NCBI GenBank assembly: GCA_017994175.1 | Contig: JAGOLH010000005.1 | Span: forward strand, 1 to 64,000 | Length of the DNA stretch: 64,000 nt | From: Bacteroidales bacterium | GTDB lineage: Bacteria; Bacteroidota; Bacteroidia; Bacteroidales; ML635J-15 | Direction of reading: 5' to 3' | In this document: piece after piece, positions 6,936-16,394 of the stretch | How the letters are laid out: every line of letters begins with the position of its first letter | Numbering within the stretch: the stretch's first letter is position 1 | The notes under the pieces: model-generated | Databases searched by the model: none | What the model was told of the DNA's origin: nothing | Seen by the model: only the letters and a program-made list of their open reading frames with translations | Made by a program: the position numbers and the translations under genes

Positions 6936-7325
6936 TTACCAGGGAAATGGGCCGGTACATGGGTCGCAGTCGAAATTCAGAACTGCCCCGAAGCAATATG
7001 CCTGGTCGCCTGATTTAATATGAAAATAGGCAAGGTCAACTGCATCCGAAAAAGGAGTTCCGTCGGCAAGTTTTCCGGTGATTATCACTTCATAATAGTC
7101 GCCGGTACCGGTGTAGCGGATTTCGGCTTTTTTAATTTTTATTTTTACGGCAGGGTCGTTGTCGCAACAGGCACACCAAAGAACAGCCTGCTTCACTTTT
7201 GCATCGTGCAGGTATTGTACAGCCTGCTCAGCCTGCTCTTTCGACAACCATTGCAACTGATCGGCATAAATAAAAAAACTGAATCCGAAAGTCAGTATAA
7301 AAAATAGCAGAATCGATTTCTTCAT
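6936..7325 (-). CDS. Secreted Cys-rich hypothetical protein (129 aa)
   Basis: An N-terminal signal peptide (MKKSILLFFILTFGFSFFIYA, likely cleavage before DQ) is followed by a small domain with seven or so Cys, including CACC near residue 52 and CDPC near the end. These suggest disulfides or metal binding in the periplasm. The middle (AEIRYTGTGDYYEVIITGKLADG) looks like a beta hairpin. It is the first gene of the minus-strand run 7325-4471, 48 bp before the next gene. I do not recognise the family. Confidence 0.6.
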   Translation of the reverse strand: MKKSILLFFILTFGFSFFIYADQLQWLSKEQAEQAVQYLHDAKVKQAVLWCACCDNDPAVKIKIKKAEIRYTGTGDYYEVIITGKLADGTPFSDAVDLAYFHIKSGDQAYCFGAVLNFDCDPCTGPFPW

Positions 7326-7500
7326 GATATCGGTAATGAATATTACAATTCAATATTATAAAAACTTTTTCTGTTTTCATAATTGGCTACTATTATTTTG
7401 GAGAAATCTGACTATGACTTAGCCTGCCGTCCTTTGTATGTGTTATAAGTTGTTCTATCATTAATGTTCAGTATATTTGCATTAACATATACGATTCGCT

Positions 7501-8166
7501 TTGATAAATAAAATATTCCTACAGCTTATTTTTATTACAATTTTTTGTGGTGAATGTTTTTGTGTGCCGGCAATAGAACCAAATACAAAGCATAGAGGTG
7601 CCGAATTATTAGGAATTAGTAATGATAGTGCAATTCCAAAACGGAATGCCATAAAGCTGCAACTCAGTTTGAGCAATTTTACTTTGGGCTACGAGCGGGT
7701 GTTGACCAATAAAATTAATTTCGAATTCAAATGTGGTTATATTTGGGTTCCTTCACTGTTTTTTTCGGATAATTATCCTGGTGACAATAGTTCAACCAAT
7801 GGCGCATTAGTGAAAATAGGAATAAAATGTGTAGTTAAACCCAAAATTTTCCGAAAAGGCGCAATAAGCCAACCTCAATTAAACGGATTATATCTAAAAC
7901 CAGAGATTTTTAATAAATTAAGGATGACTCTGTATTCCGACAACCTGGAAACTAATTACTTCGAGAACAATGGAGGGCTGCAATTATTGTTTGGTTACGA
8001 GTTTTTCGTTACTAAATCGTTGTTGATCGATTTGTACGCAGGCTGGGGTTTGAATTATCGGTATGTAAGTTCAGTTAACAATTCAATAATCCGCCTTGCT
8101 CCTTTCAAGTCATGTATATATCCAAATATAAGTCTTGGTATATGTGTTGGATTCAGTTTTAAATAG
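7501..8166 (+). CDS. Probable outer-membrane beta-barrel protein (221 aa)
   Basis: The N-terminus is a signal peptide (INKIFLQLIFITIFCGECFC). The rest shows alternating aromatic/polar strands with turns (LSNFTLGYERVLTNKINFEFKCGYIW, LLIDLYAGWGLNYRYV) and ends LGICVGFSFK, a terminal strand with a final aromatic residue as in outer-membrane barrels of the DUF3575 kind. No ATG is available near the start; TTG at 7501 is the best candidate, with an in-frame stop 18 bp upstream. The next gene begins 1 bp after its stop, so the two are probably co-expressed. Confidence 0.6.
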   Translation: MINKIFLQLIFITIFCGECFCVPAIEPNTKHRGAELLGISNDSAIPKRNAIKLQLSLSNFTLGYERVLTNKINFEFKCGYIWVPSLFFSDNYPGDNSSTNGALVKIGIKCVVKPKIFRKGAISQPQLNGLYLKPEIFNKLRMTLYSDNLETNYFENNGGLQLLFGYEFFVTKSLLIDLYAGWGLNYRYVSSVNNSIIRLAPFKSCIYPNISLGICVGFSFK

Positions 8167-8167
8167 C

Positions 8168-8902
8168 ATGAAACAGAAAATTATTATTTCAATACTACTT
8201 GCCTTACTGATGTCGGGGTGTCGAAGTATCTATTATGAAGCTACCACTCCTAATATACCCGTTTTTGATGAAGGTGAAATTATCAATGGGGGTGCCGAAT
8301 TAAGTAATCATGGGTTCAATAGCAACATGAATTTCAGAATTCTTAAATATGGTGTTTTTCAAGCTAATGCGAGTTATTGCGATTGGAACTTTTTTCTAGG
8401 TGGGGCGAATTCATTCTATTCTTTTGGTTTTGGAGGAGTATATCAATCAGATAAAATGCATGTTAGTTTGGTAACAGGTTATGGTAAAGGTTGGTCGCAC
8501 TTTTCAGAAGGAATTATGGATCATGAGTTTAAAGGAAACGGCGTTTTCGATCAGGTATATTTTCAACCTGCTTTAGCTTTTGGAAACAAATATTTTAAAG
8601 TAGGATTAGCTGCAAAAACAGCCTTAATGCAGTATAAAATCATTTCAACCACCTGGGGTGGTCCTGATAATCCGGGCGGTCTTTTACTAAACCACAATTA
8701 CAAGTGTCTTTCAATAGAACCTGTTTTGTTTTGCAGGGTAAATATGAATTCGTTTTTCTACGCCACTTTCTATCTGGGGCGGAATTTTTTCTTTTCAGAA
8801 ATCCCGTTTTATCACGACATGTCTAAAACTGAAGTGTATATAGGGTTTGGTGTAGGCTTGAAAATATCAAAGCAAATGTTCCACTCAAATAAGAGTGAGT
8901 AG
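8168..8902 (+). CDS. Outer-membrane lipoprotein, beta-barrel-like (244 aa)
   Basis: I start at ATG 8168 because it gives a clear lipoprotein signal (MKQKIIISILLALLMSGC, Cys18). The mature part has repeated amphipathic strands rich in Tyr, Phe and Gly (SFYSFGFGGVYQSDKMHVSLVTGYGKGW, FFYATFYLGRNFF) and ends in GFGVGLKIS followed by a short polar tail. It is most likely a small outer-membrane barrel of unknown function. It follows the 7501-8166 barrel gene directly, suggesting a pair. Confidence 0.6.
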   Translation: MKQKIIISILLALLMSGCRSIYYEATTPNIPVFDEGEIINGGAELSNHGFNSNMNFRILKYGVFQANASYCDWNFFLGGANSFYSFGFGGVYQSDKMHVSLVTGYGKGWSHFSEGIMDHEFKGNGVFDQVYFQPALAFGNKYFKVGLAAKTALMQYKIISTTWGGPDNPGGLLLNHNYKCLSIEPVLFCRVNMNSFFYATFYLGRNFFFSEIPFYHDMSKTEVYIGFGVGLKISKQMFHSNKSE

Positions 8903-9094
8903 ATTCTTATTTGCAAAATTCACTAATTACAACTGCATTCCCTTAGTCACCAACAGCAAAAAATTCTTATTTGCTTAACTGATGTAATTTCAGCAAGTTC
9001 AAGTTGGTGGTTAATATGTAAATACTGAATAATTCCCGTGGTATTTACAATCGCACTTGTAAAAGCCAGTAAAGCAGGATAATTAATAGTAAAA

Positions 9095-9120
9095 AAAAGC
9101 CGGCTGTTACACCGGCTTTT
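9095..9120 (-). terminator. Terminator of ppdK
   Basis: AAAAGCCGG (9095-9103) pairs with CCGGCTTTT (9112-9120). On the minus strand the stem is followed by eight T. It lies 17 bp past the ppdK stop. Confidence 0.9.
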
Positions 9121-9136
9121 CAATATTCAGAAAATG

Positions 9137-11851
9137 TTATTTACCGTATTTAATAGTTGCCTGAGCAGCTGCCAAACGGGCAATAGGAACCCTGAAGGGC
9201 GAGCAGCTTACGTAATTCAGATTGTTTTTAAAGCAGAATTCCACCGAAGCAGGATCGCCGCCTTGTTCGCCGCAAATTCCCACTTTCAGGTTATTACGTG
9301 TGTCACGTCCTTTTACCACTGCCATTTCGATAAGCTGTCCAACGCCATCCTGGTCAATGGTCTGGAATGGGTCGGCAGGGATTATTTTATTATCGAGGTA
9401 ATCGTGCATGAATCCACTTACGTCGTCACGGCTGAAACCGAAGGTCATCTGGGTAAGGTCGTTGGTGCCGAATGAGAAAAACTCGGCTGTTTTTGCCATA
9501 TTGTTTGCCAGTAGGCAAGCGCGCGGAATTTCTATCATGGTTCCGTACAGGCATTTGATTTCGCTTATGCCGAATTTGGCTTCGGTTTCTTTTTTAACCT
9601 TGTCGAAAATCACTTTCGAAACATTGAGTTCGTTAACATCGCAGGTAACAGGTACCATGATTTCGGGTATCGGTTTTTTACCTGCTTTCAGCAATTCTGC
9701 TGTAGCTTCGAAGAGAGCCCTGAACTGCATTTCGGTGATTGCAGGGTAGGTAACGCCAAGGCGAACACCACGGTGACCCATCATCGGGTTGGTTTCGTGG
9801 AGTTTATCAACTCGTTTAACCACTTCTTCGATGCTGATGCCAATAACTTTTGCAATCTCAGCCTGTTTTTCTGGGGTATGTGGAGCAAACTCATGCAGTG
9901 GCGGGTCGAGCAATCTGAAAGTTACCGGCAGCCCGTCCATTACTTCGAGAGTGCCTTTCATATCGCGTTTTACAAACGGGAACAATTCATCGATAGCAGC
10001 TTTACGTTCTGCGTCGGTTGAAGCAAGTATCATTTTGCGGAGAATGAACAGAGGCTCATCAGCTCCTTTGCCATAGAACATATGCTCGGTACGGAACAGT
10101 CCGATACCTTCAGCTCCGAAATCGCGGGCAGTTTTTGCATCAGCCGGAGTATCGGCATTGGTGCGAACACCCATCTTGCGGAATTTGTCGGCTATTTGCA
10201 TGAATTTCTGGAAGCGTGGATTTTCGGTCGCATCCATCAGTTCGAGTTTTGTATTGTACACATGTCCTTTGGTTCCGTTCAGTGTGATCAGATCGCCTTC
10301 CTTCATCACAATTCCTGTTTCTTTTATGGTAGCGGTTTTTTTCGATTCGTTAACATCGAGCATTCCCGCACCCACAATACAGCATTTACCCCATCCGCGG
10401 GCAACGAGGGCAGCGTGCGAGGTCATACCACCCAATGCGGTGAGAATACCATCGGAAACGCGCATACCTTCCACATCTTCGGGATTGGTTTCTTTACGAA
10501 CGAGAATAACTTTTTCGCCTTTGCGTGTCCATGCAACAGCATCTTCAGCGCTGAAAACGATTTTGCCGACAGCAGCTCCCGGGCCTGCAGGAAGTCCTTT
10601 TACAACAGGGGCTGCATTTTTCTCAGTTTCAGGATTTACGATAGGGTGGAGCAATTCATCAAGCTGTGCTGGTTCAACACGCATTACAACCGTCTTTTCA
10701 TCGATCATACCTTCGGCAAGCATATCCATTGCCATATTCAGGGCAGCGGTACCGGTGCGTTTTCCCACACGGCACTGCAGCATATACAGTTTTCCTTCCT
10801 GAATGGTAAATTCAATATCGAGCATATCGTGGAAAGTGGTTTCCAGTGTTTCACGAATATCGCAGAGTTCCTTATAAATAACAGGGTACAATTCCTGCAT
10901 CGAATGCAAGTGCTTGTTCTGTTCGTTTTTGGTGTCGCTGTTCAATGGGTTTGGAGTGCGGATTCCGGCTACTACATCTTCGCCTTGAGCATTGATAAGC
11001 CATTCGCCGTAGAACAAATTTTCACCGGTTGCCGGATTACGTGTGAAAGCAACACCGGTTGCTGAAGAATCGCCCATGTTACCAAACACCATAGCTTGTA
11101 CGTTCACTGCTGTACCCCAGTTATCGGGAATACTTTCGATACGGCGATACGAAATAGCTTTTTTACCGTTCCAGCTTTTGAAAACGGCTTTAATTCCTCC
11201 GATGAGCTGTTCTTTGGCATCATCGGGGAATTCAGTGCCAAGCACTTCTTTTACTTTTTTCTTGAAAGCTTCCGATAAATGTATTAAATCGTCTGTCGAG
11301 AGGTCGGTGTCCGATTTATATCCTTTGGCATGCTTATATTCATCAAGCATTTCGTCGAGCTGGCGACGGATGTTTTTATCGAGACCTTCGGCTTTGTCCA
11401 TTACCACATCGGCATACATCATAATCAACCGGCGGTAAGAGTCGTAAACAAAACGTGGGTTATTGGTTTTCTTGATCAAGCCGGGCAAAGTTGCAGAGCT
11501 CAATCCAATATTCAGAACGGTGTCCATCATACCGGGCATCGATTTGCGAGCACCCGAACGGCACGACACGAGCAACGGGTTTTCTTTGTCGCCGTATTTC
11601 ATACCCATATTTTTTTCCATCAGTTCCATGCCTTTCCATACATCTTCCATTAACCCGTCGGGAAGCTGACAGTTGTTTTCATAATATTCAGTGCAGGTTT
11701 CAGTGGTAATAGTAAGACCTGCAGGTACGGGCAGACCCAGTAAACACATTTCAGCCAGATTGGCACCTTTGCCACCCAGCAAATTTTTCATGTCCGATTT
11801 GCCTTCAGCGTTTTTATTTCCAAAAGTGTAAACGCGTTTTATTTTACTCAT
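9137..11851 (-). CDS. ppdK: Pyruvate, phosphate dikinase
   Basis: PPDK interconverts pyruvate + ATP + phosphate and phosphoenolpyruvate + AMP + pyrophosphate in the cytosol. Depending on conditions it serves glycolysis or gluconeogenesis. I take the ATG at 11851 (MSKIKRVYTFGN), giving 904 aa, rather than a TTG 24 bp upstream; this matches the usual length. Domains in order: the ATP-grasp nucleotide-binding part (GGKGANLAEM, then SCRSGARKSMPGMMDTVLN), the swivelling phosphohistidine domain with GGMTSHAALVARGWGK (His479), and the PEP/pyruvate TIM barrel with GLFRTEHMF, GTNDLTQ and CGEQGGDP (Cys860). All key motifs are intact. It is a single-gene unit with its own terminator. Confidence 0.97.
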   Translation of the reverse strand: MSKIKRVYTFGNKNAEGKSDMKNLLGGKGANLAEMCLLGLPVPAGLTITTETCTEYYENNCQLPDGLMEDVWKGMELMEKNMGMKYGDKENPLLVSCRSGARKSMPGMMDTVLNIGLSSATLPGLIKKTNNPRFVYDSYRRLIMMYADVVMDKAEGLDKNIRRQLDEMLDEYKHAKGYKSDTDLSTDDLIHLSEAFKKKVKEVLGTEFPDDAKEQLIGGIKAVFKSWNGKKAISYRRIESIPDNWGTAVNVQAMVFGNMGDSSATGVAFTRNPATGENLFYGEWLINAQGEDVVAGIRTPNPLNSDTKNEQNKHLHSMQELYPVIYKELCDIRETLETTFHDMLDIEFTIQEGKLYMLQCRVGKRTGTAALNMAMDMLAEGMIDEKTVVMRVEPAQLDELLHPIVNPETEKNAAPVVKGLPAGPGAAVGKIVFSAEDAVAWTRKGEKVILVRKETNPEDVEGMRVSDGILTALGGMTSHAALVARGWGKCCIVGAGMLDVNESKKTATIKETGIVMKEGDLITLNGTKGHVYNTKLELMDATENPRFQKFMQIADKFRKMGVRTNADTPADAKTARDFGAEGIGLFRTEHMFYGKGADEPLFILRKMILASTDAERKAAIDELFPFVKRDMKGTLEVMDGLPVTFRLLDPPLHEFAPHTPEKQAEIAKVIGISIEEVVKRVDKLHETNPMMGHRGVRLGVTYPAITEMQFRALFEATAELLKAGKKPIPEIMVPVTCDVNELNVSKVIFDKVKKETEAKFGISEIKCLYGTMIEIPRACLLANNMAKTAEFFSFGTNDLTQMTFGFSRDDVSGFMHDYLDNKIIPADPFQTIDQDGVGQLIEMAVVKGRDTRNNLKVGICGEQGGDPASVEFCFKNNLNYVSCSPFRVPIARLAAAQATIKYGK

Positions 11852-11928
11852 TTTAATAGGATTTATATTTAACAATCAGGAAATTTTAATTCAAATACTT
11901 ATTAGTCAAATTTTTACTAAATAGGATG

Positions 11929-11936
11929 CAAATTTA
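11929..11936 (-). promoter_or_regulatory. Candidate -7 box upstream of ppdK
   Basis: The minus strand reads TAAATTTG, matching the Bacteroidota -7 consensus TAnnTTTG, about 78 bp before the ppdK start. I see no clear -33 TTG at the ideal distance, so this is tentative. Confidence 0.3.
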
Positions 11937-12026
11937 ATCGAAAATTTGGGTGTTTACATAAAAAAATGAAAATAGATTGACTTTTTAAAAGCTGTTTTTA
12001 ATTCAGGTAAAATGTACCGATGGTTT

Positions 12027-13688
12027 TTAAAACTGAAAATAGATAAACGCCTGCATGTCGGAACATATCGATTGATACACTACAAAAACCACCAATGTGC
12101 AGACAACTGCCTGAGCCCAGTGTGGCATGCCAATGAATCTGTCGCGCCATTTATCCTTGAATTTATAGCTCAGCCAATGGGTAACAAAACCAAACAACAT
12201 GATTAGCCATACTTTATAGTATGCAGCCATTACCTGAAAGAAAACCGAACCGTTGAATGAATACCAGATACGTTTTAGCATAGTTTCGGCAGTTGTATAA
12301 TCGGGGGCCCTGAAAAATACGCGTGTAAAAGTGATGAAGGTGAATGTAAGAGCAATCTTCCATACGGTTGCAATCCAGTGGTTTGTGTGCTCCCATGGAC
12401 TTATTTTACGCCAGTACTTGTACACCAGTACTCCCAAACCATTAAGTCCGCCCCATATCATAAAATTCCAGCTTGAACCATGCCATAAACCCCCTAATAA
12501 CATGGTGATCATTAGGTTAAGATTGGTTTGTATTTGCTTTCGTGCTTTTACCGAGAAACGCATTAATAAAAGAACTACTATTGTGAATGCAATCAGAATA
12601 ATAGTAACCCATGTATTTGCTGCTAGTAGCACAAATACTGCAATTATAAGCGCAAAATTTATGTAGGTTCCCGGGCTAGCACTACGGTTACCGCCCAGCG
12701 GTATATACAGGTAATCTTTCAGCCACGACGAAAGCGACATGTGCCAGCGCGACCAGAAATCGCTGCAGTTTTTTGCCTTGTAGGGGGAATTAAAGTTTTG
12801 GGGCAATCGGAAGCCCATCAACAATGCAACACCGATAGCAATGTCGGTATAGCCCGAAAAATCGACGTACACCTGCAGCGAATATCCAATCATTGCCAGT
12901 GCGCTTTCAAGGCCGGAATACATGTCGGGATTCGCAAAAATCCGGTCAACAAAATTCACGGCGATGTAGTCGCCAATCATGATTTTTTTTATCAGACCTT
13001 TTAGAATTAAAAACAAAGCCATACCGAATTCATACCGGTTGAGCCTGAATTTTTCATAAATCTGTGGTACAAATTCCGATGCTCTAACTATTGGTCCTGC
13101 AACAAGTTGCGGAAAGAACGATACATAAAATCCGAAGTCAATGATGTTTTTCACCGGGGCAAGTTTCCTTCGGAAGATGTCAACTGTGTAAGATATGGTT
13201 TGAAAGGTGAAAAAAGAAATCCCTACTGGGAGGAATATTTTAGACGTGTCGAAATGAGAGCCCGTTAACAAGTTCGAAAATTCAGCGAGGTAGTTATATG
13301 CCGTAAAATGAGTCCCAAACATCTGGTTTGCAGCTTCAACAATGAAATATGCATACTTGAAGTAGGCGAGCACACCCAGATTGACAACAATACTCAGTGC
13401 CAACAGCCATTTTCGCTTTTTGTTGTCGTTCGATTTATATACCCACTTGCCAATGTAGTAGTCTACTACTGTGCTGAATATCAGCAAGAAGAAAAAGAAT
13501 CCGCTTGATTTATAATAGAAAAACAGACTGAAAATAAGCAGATATAATGATCGCGCAGTATTTTTCTTTGCAAGAAAACTATATCCGAGCAAAACCACGG
13601 CAAAAAATCCCCAGAAGAAAAAGCGGGTAAAAATCAGTGGAGCATTCTGATCGTAAACAAAAATATCCCAGATATTACTTATGCTCAT
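12027..13688 (-). CDS. MBOAT-family membrane O-acyltransferase (AlgI/DltB-like)
   Basis: A 553-aa polytopic membrane protein with about ten to twelve hydrophobic segments. The MBOAT signature is present: FNSPYKAKNCSDFWSRWHMSLSSWL near residues 300-325, then LLGGLWHGSSWNFMIWGGLNG near 400, which holds the conserved catalytic His. Family members move acyl (usually acetyl) groups across the membrane onto polysaccharides, peptidoglycan or teichoic acids. It is the last gene of a four-gene operon, 1 bp after the SGNH gene upstream. SGNH proteins commonly complete the transfer in AlgI/AlgX- or PatA/PatB-type systems, so an O-acetylation machine is likely. The acceptor cannot be read from the sequence. 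Confidence 0.92.
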   Translation of the reverse strand: MSISNIWDIFVYDQNAPLIFTRFFFWGFFAVVLLGYSFLAKKNTARSLYLLIFSLFFYYKSSGFFFFLLIFSTVVDYYIGKWVYKSNDNKKRKWLLALSIVVNLGVLAYFKYAYFIVEAANQMFGTHFTAYNYLAEFSNLLTGSHFDTSKIFLPVGISFFTFQTISYTVDIFRRKLAPVKNIIDFGFYVSFFPQLVAGPIVRASEFVPQIYEKFRLNRYEFGMALFLILKGLIKKIMIGDYIAVNFVDRIFANPDMYSGLESALAMIGYSLQVYVDFSGYTDIAIGVALLMGFRLPQNFNSPYKAKNCSDFWSRWHMSLSSWLKDYLYIPLGGNRSASPGTYINFALIIAVFVLLAANTWVTIILIAFTIVVLLLMRFSVKARKQIQTNLNLMITMLLGGLWHGSSWNFMIWGGLNGLGVLVYKYWRKISPWEHTNHWIATVWKIALTFTFITFTRVFFRAPDYTTAETMLKRIWYSFNGSVFFQVMAAYYKVWLIMLFGFVTHWLSYKFKDKWRDRFIGMPHWAQAVVCTLVVFVVYQSICSDMQAFIYFQF

Positions 13689-13689
13689 A

Positions 13690-14946
13690 TTATTGCTGAT
13701 TTAAAGCATTTCTGATAATATATTGTTCAAAATCTTTTTGTATGGCTTCGAAGAAAAGCCGGGCAAGAATGGTATACCCTTCCTGTGTAAAATGTATTCT
13801 GTCGCGCTGTGCAAGTCCATCCTGCTTCCATAAATTAATTGACCTGTTGCCCCCCATTGCCGCGTGAAAGTCCCATACCGAGGCTCCGAATTCTGCAGCA
13901 ACCTGGTTCATTGCTTGCAGCACTTCTCCTGCGTGTTCGTTGTGTGAACCACGGTAATAATAAAAATCGGAATTGGTGGTAAGGATTATCGCTGCTGCCG
14001 GACAAACTTCTCTTACCATGGAAAGCAGAACCCAATAATTGTCGGCATACCTGTCTCCGGTAAAGTTCTTACCTGAAGCATCATTCACTCCAATCGAAAA
14101 AACAATCAGGTCGGGATCAATACAACACAGCTGCTGCTGTAAACGGCCGGCTTTGAAGTAAGAAATGGTGCTTGCTCCATTTATACCAATACCTGAGTAG
14201 TGAATGCCATTAGTCATTTTTTCGAGGTAGGCTCCGTAAAAATACAAGGTATCGTCGCCTGAATCCGTTTTTTGAAAAAGCAGATTCAGTGAATCACACT
14301 CTCTATTCAGGTAAAAAACTGTAGCACCTGAAACTGAATCGAATGTGGAATAATTAACTGCGGATTCGGGAATCAATGACACGGAGTAGGTACCTTTTAT
14401 GTCGCTGTGGAAAACACTTACTTTATCGAAGCTGTGTTTGTATATGTCGGCAGTCTTATTGAATTGAATTCCAATTTCTGCAATGCTGTCGCTGCAGATG
14501 GCAGTAATCCCTCCAACACCTATTGGGCACGAAACATTTTGATCGGTGATTTTTGCAATTTCCCAGTTCCCTTCATATGACGAACGGTAATAGTAAGGGT
14601 GATTGGTTTTTGCAATACTGAATGGGAACACGTATCCCGGACCTCCTTCGATGCATCTGCTCATGTTTTCAAAATTGCATCGTATTTGCCATGGCCAAAT
14701 TCCTGCCTGAATATGCGATGCCCCGAAGTGCACGATGTGCAAATTTCCGCTTCCTTCGAAAATAAGCCGGTCGAGTTTTTCGTAGAAACAGTTTATGGTA
14801 CTACTATCACCATAGGTGCGGAATAGTACAGAATCGCTTTCAATATATCCGAAGGTATAGTTTCGGTATGGAATTCTGCTTGTCTGCCCTGATGCACCAT
14901 ATATCACTGATGTGCAAATGACAAATGAAAGGATTATGTTTTTCAT
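13690..14946 (-). CDS. Secreted SGNH/GDSL-type hydrolase or acyltransferase
   Basis: A signal peptide (MKNIILSFVICTSVIYGASG) precedes a 390-residue domain with SGNH blocks: block I HFGASHIQ (the nucleophile Ser is kept while the usual Asp of GDS is Ala), block III SIGVNDASG and the C-terminal D-x-x-H pair in DRIHFTQEG. It also contains a long inserted beta-rich region between blocks I and III, as in carbohydrate-acting members of the family. It should act in the periplasm. Its start overlaps the end of the preceding SGNH gene by 4 bp (ATGA). In the operon with an MBOAT protein it is a candidate acetyl-acceptor/transfer partner, or an esterase that reverses the reaction. Confidence 0.85.
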   Translation of the reverse strand: MKNIILSFVICTSVIYGASGQTSRIPYRNYTFGYIESDSVLFRTYGDSSTINCFYEKLDRLIFEGSGNLHIVHFGASHIQAGIWPWQIRCNFENMSRCIEGGPGYVFPFSIAKTNHPYYYRSSYEGNWEIAKITDQNVSCPIGVGGITAICSDSIAEIGIQFNKTADIYKHSFDKVSVFHSDIKGTYSVSLIPESAVNYSTFDSVSGATVFYLNRECDSLNLLFQKTDSGDDTLYFYGAYLEKMTNGIHYSGIGINGASTISYFKAGRLQQQLCCIDPDLIVFSIGVNDASGKNFTGDRYADNYWVLLSMVREVCPAAAIILTTNSDFYYYRGSHNEHAGEVLQAMNQVAAEFGASVWDFHAAMGGNRSINLWKQDGLAQRDRIHFTQEGYTILARLFFEAIQKDFEQYIIRNALNQQ

Positions 14947-16394
14947 TTGGGTGCTTTTATCCTTTCATTATACTCGGAATATTCCAATATCAACGAATTG
15001 TAAAACATATTCGCAACTACAACCGTACCTTGTGGTGTGAAATGGGTATAATCGGCACCTGCCAATGGCGGATTGGCATTTACCCACGATATCATGGAGT
15101 TTTTACCTCCCATAGCTTCGTACATATCCCAGTACACACCTCCAGCTTTCAATGTTGCTGCCTTAAGTTCGTTTCTTACGGTTTCGAGAATAGGGTAGGT
15201 GGTGTAGTAATCTTTTTCTTTGTACGACATATCGGATGGCCCTATTACGATTATGCAGGCATCGGGAACCAATCTTTTAAGAAAAAGGAGCTGAGAGTAA
15301 AAATAGCTTGCATGTAAGGCGGCATTTTTAGCATCTTTAATATAGGGCATCACATTTCCCCCGAATTGCAGTATAAACAAATCAACGTCAAGACGGGTAA
15401 ACATTTGCGAAAGCAAGGAGCCGTCGGTAGTAGTAAATACGGTTCCGCTGCTGCCACGCAAAGCGATGTTGTCGATATACACCCCCTTGTCGTCTTCAAA
15501 TGAAATTGCATAAAAATCGGGGCTGTCGTTTCCTTCAAATTCAAACCTGATGTTTTCGAGATATGTTGAACTTTTATATTCAAATACTGTCATCCCTTCT
15601 CCTGCTTTCAGCGAGTCGGTAACAAGCACTGTTTCGCCACTGATGATGCTTATTTTTACCCGCGCTTTAGCATTCCCGTAGTAAATTGACACATTTTTAA
15701 ACTTCTTTGTGTTTGAATAAGCCAGATCCGATTTTGTAAAACTGAGCCATGCTTTATATTTGGTTTCAGGAAGGGTCGCACCGGAGTCGACAATTGGTGC
15801 AAACCGACTAAAGGCTATCATAGCACCATATTTTTTATGTTTTACCAGAGGGTTGATCATAACAAAACCCGGGTATCTTGTCCAGTTTGAAGAGTTTTCC
15901 TGAATGATACTAAATTGGGAGTAAACCACACCGGCAGTTGAAAGCCCCATGCCCAGACCGCCGAAGCGCGATTGGAGTTTGTTTCTTAAAAATGCAGTAA
16001 TCCTATCGCCTTCAATCTGACTGTCGCCGTAATGCATTACTCTTATTCTTCCATCTTCGTCAGGGTTGTTAAGCTTGGCAAAAAACGGGTCGAGAGCATG
16101 TGGATTGTTTTGCGGAAATTCAAGAGGAGTAATTAGCTTTTTCAATTCTTCAATATCAAGAGGAGATAGACTGTCGTCGACCTTCATTCCTAAGGAATCG
16201 ATGTTGAATTGCTTAGAGAGCAGCGAATCAATATCAAGTCTTGCGTCTTTTTTTGAAAACATCTCCGAAAATGAAGGGAAATACAATACCAAATTATTCG
16301 TTAACCGAATACCACTGCGTGGAAAAATTGCCATGATGATTCCGAGCATACCTATTACAACTGCAACAAACAACAACACCTGCCTGGGCTTCAT
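14943..16394 (-). CDS. Membrane-anchored SGNH hydrolase-like protein
   Basis: Residues 7-25 form a single N-terminal membrane segment (VLLFVAVVIGMLGIIMAIF); the rest faces the periplasm. Block I is MHYGDSQIEGDR with Gly-Asp-Ser intact. Block III is degenerate (LQFGGNVMPY, no Asp after Asn). The C-terminal catalytic pair is kept in ADYTHFTPQG. It is 483 aa, longer than simple esterases, with a beta-rich insert after block I. It is paralogous in layout to the next gene and is joined to both neighbours by 4-bp ATGA overlaps. A role in transfer of acetyl groups delivered by the MBOAT protein is inferred. Confidence 0.82.
   Translation of the reverse strand: MKPRQVLLFVAVVIGMLGIIMAIFPRSGIRLTNNLVLYFPSFSEMFSKKDARLDIDSLLSKQFNIDSLGMKVDDSLSPLDIEELKKLITPLEFPQNNPHALDPFFAKLNNPDEDGRIRVMHYGDSQIEGDRITAFLRNKLQSRFGGLGMGLSTAGVVYSQFSIIQENSSNWTRYPGFVMINPLVKHKKYGAMIAFSRFAPIVDSGATLPETKYKAWLSFTKSDLAYSNTKKFKNVSIYYGNAKARVKISIISGETVLVTDSLKAGEGMTVFEYKSSTYLENIRFEFEGNDSPDFYAISFEDDKGVYIDNIALRGSSGTVFTTTDGSLLSQMFTRLDVDLFILQFGGNVMPYIKDAKNAALHASYFYSQLLFLKRLVPDACIIVIGPSDMSYKEKDYYTTYPILETVRNELKAATLKAGGVYWDMYEAMGGKNSMISWVNANPPLAGADYTHFTPQGTVVVANMFYNSLILEYSEYNERIKAPK

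Noticed and set aside
10082-11065. 327-codon open frame opposite ppdK
   Set aside because: It is a shadow of the strongly conserved ppdK coding strand, with Cys/His/Phe-rich composition and no domain pattern.
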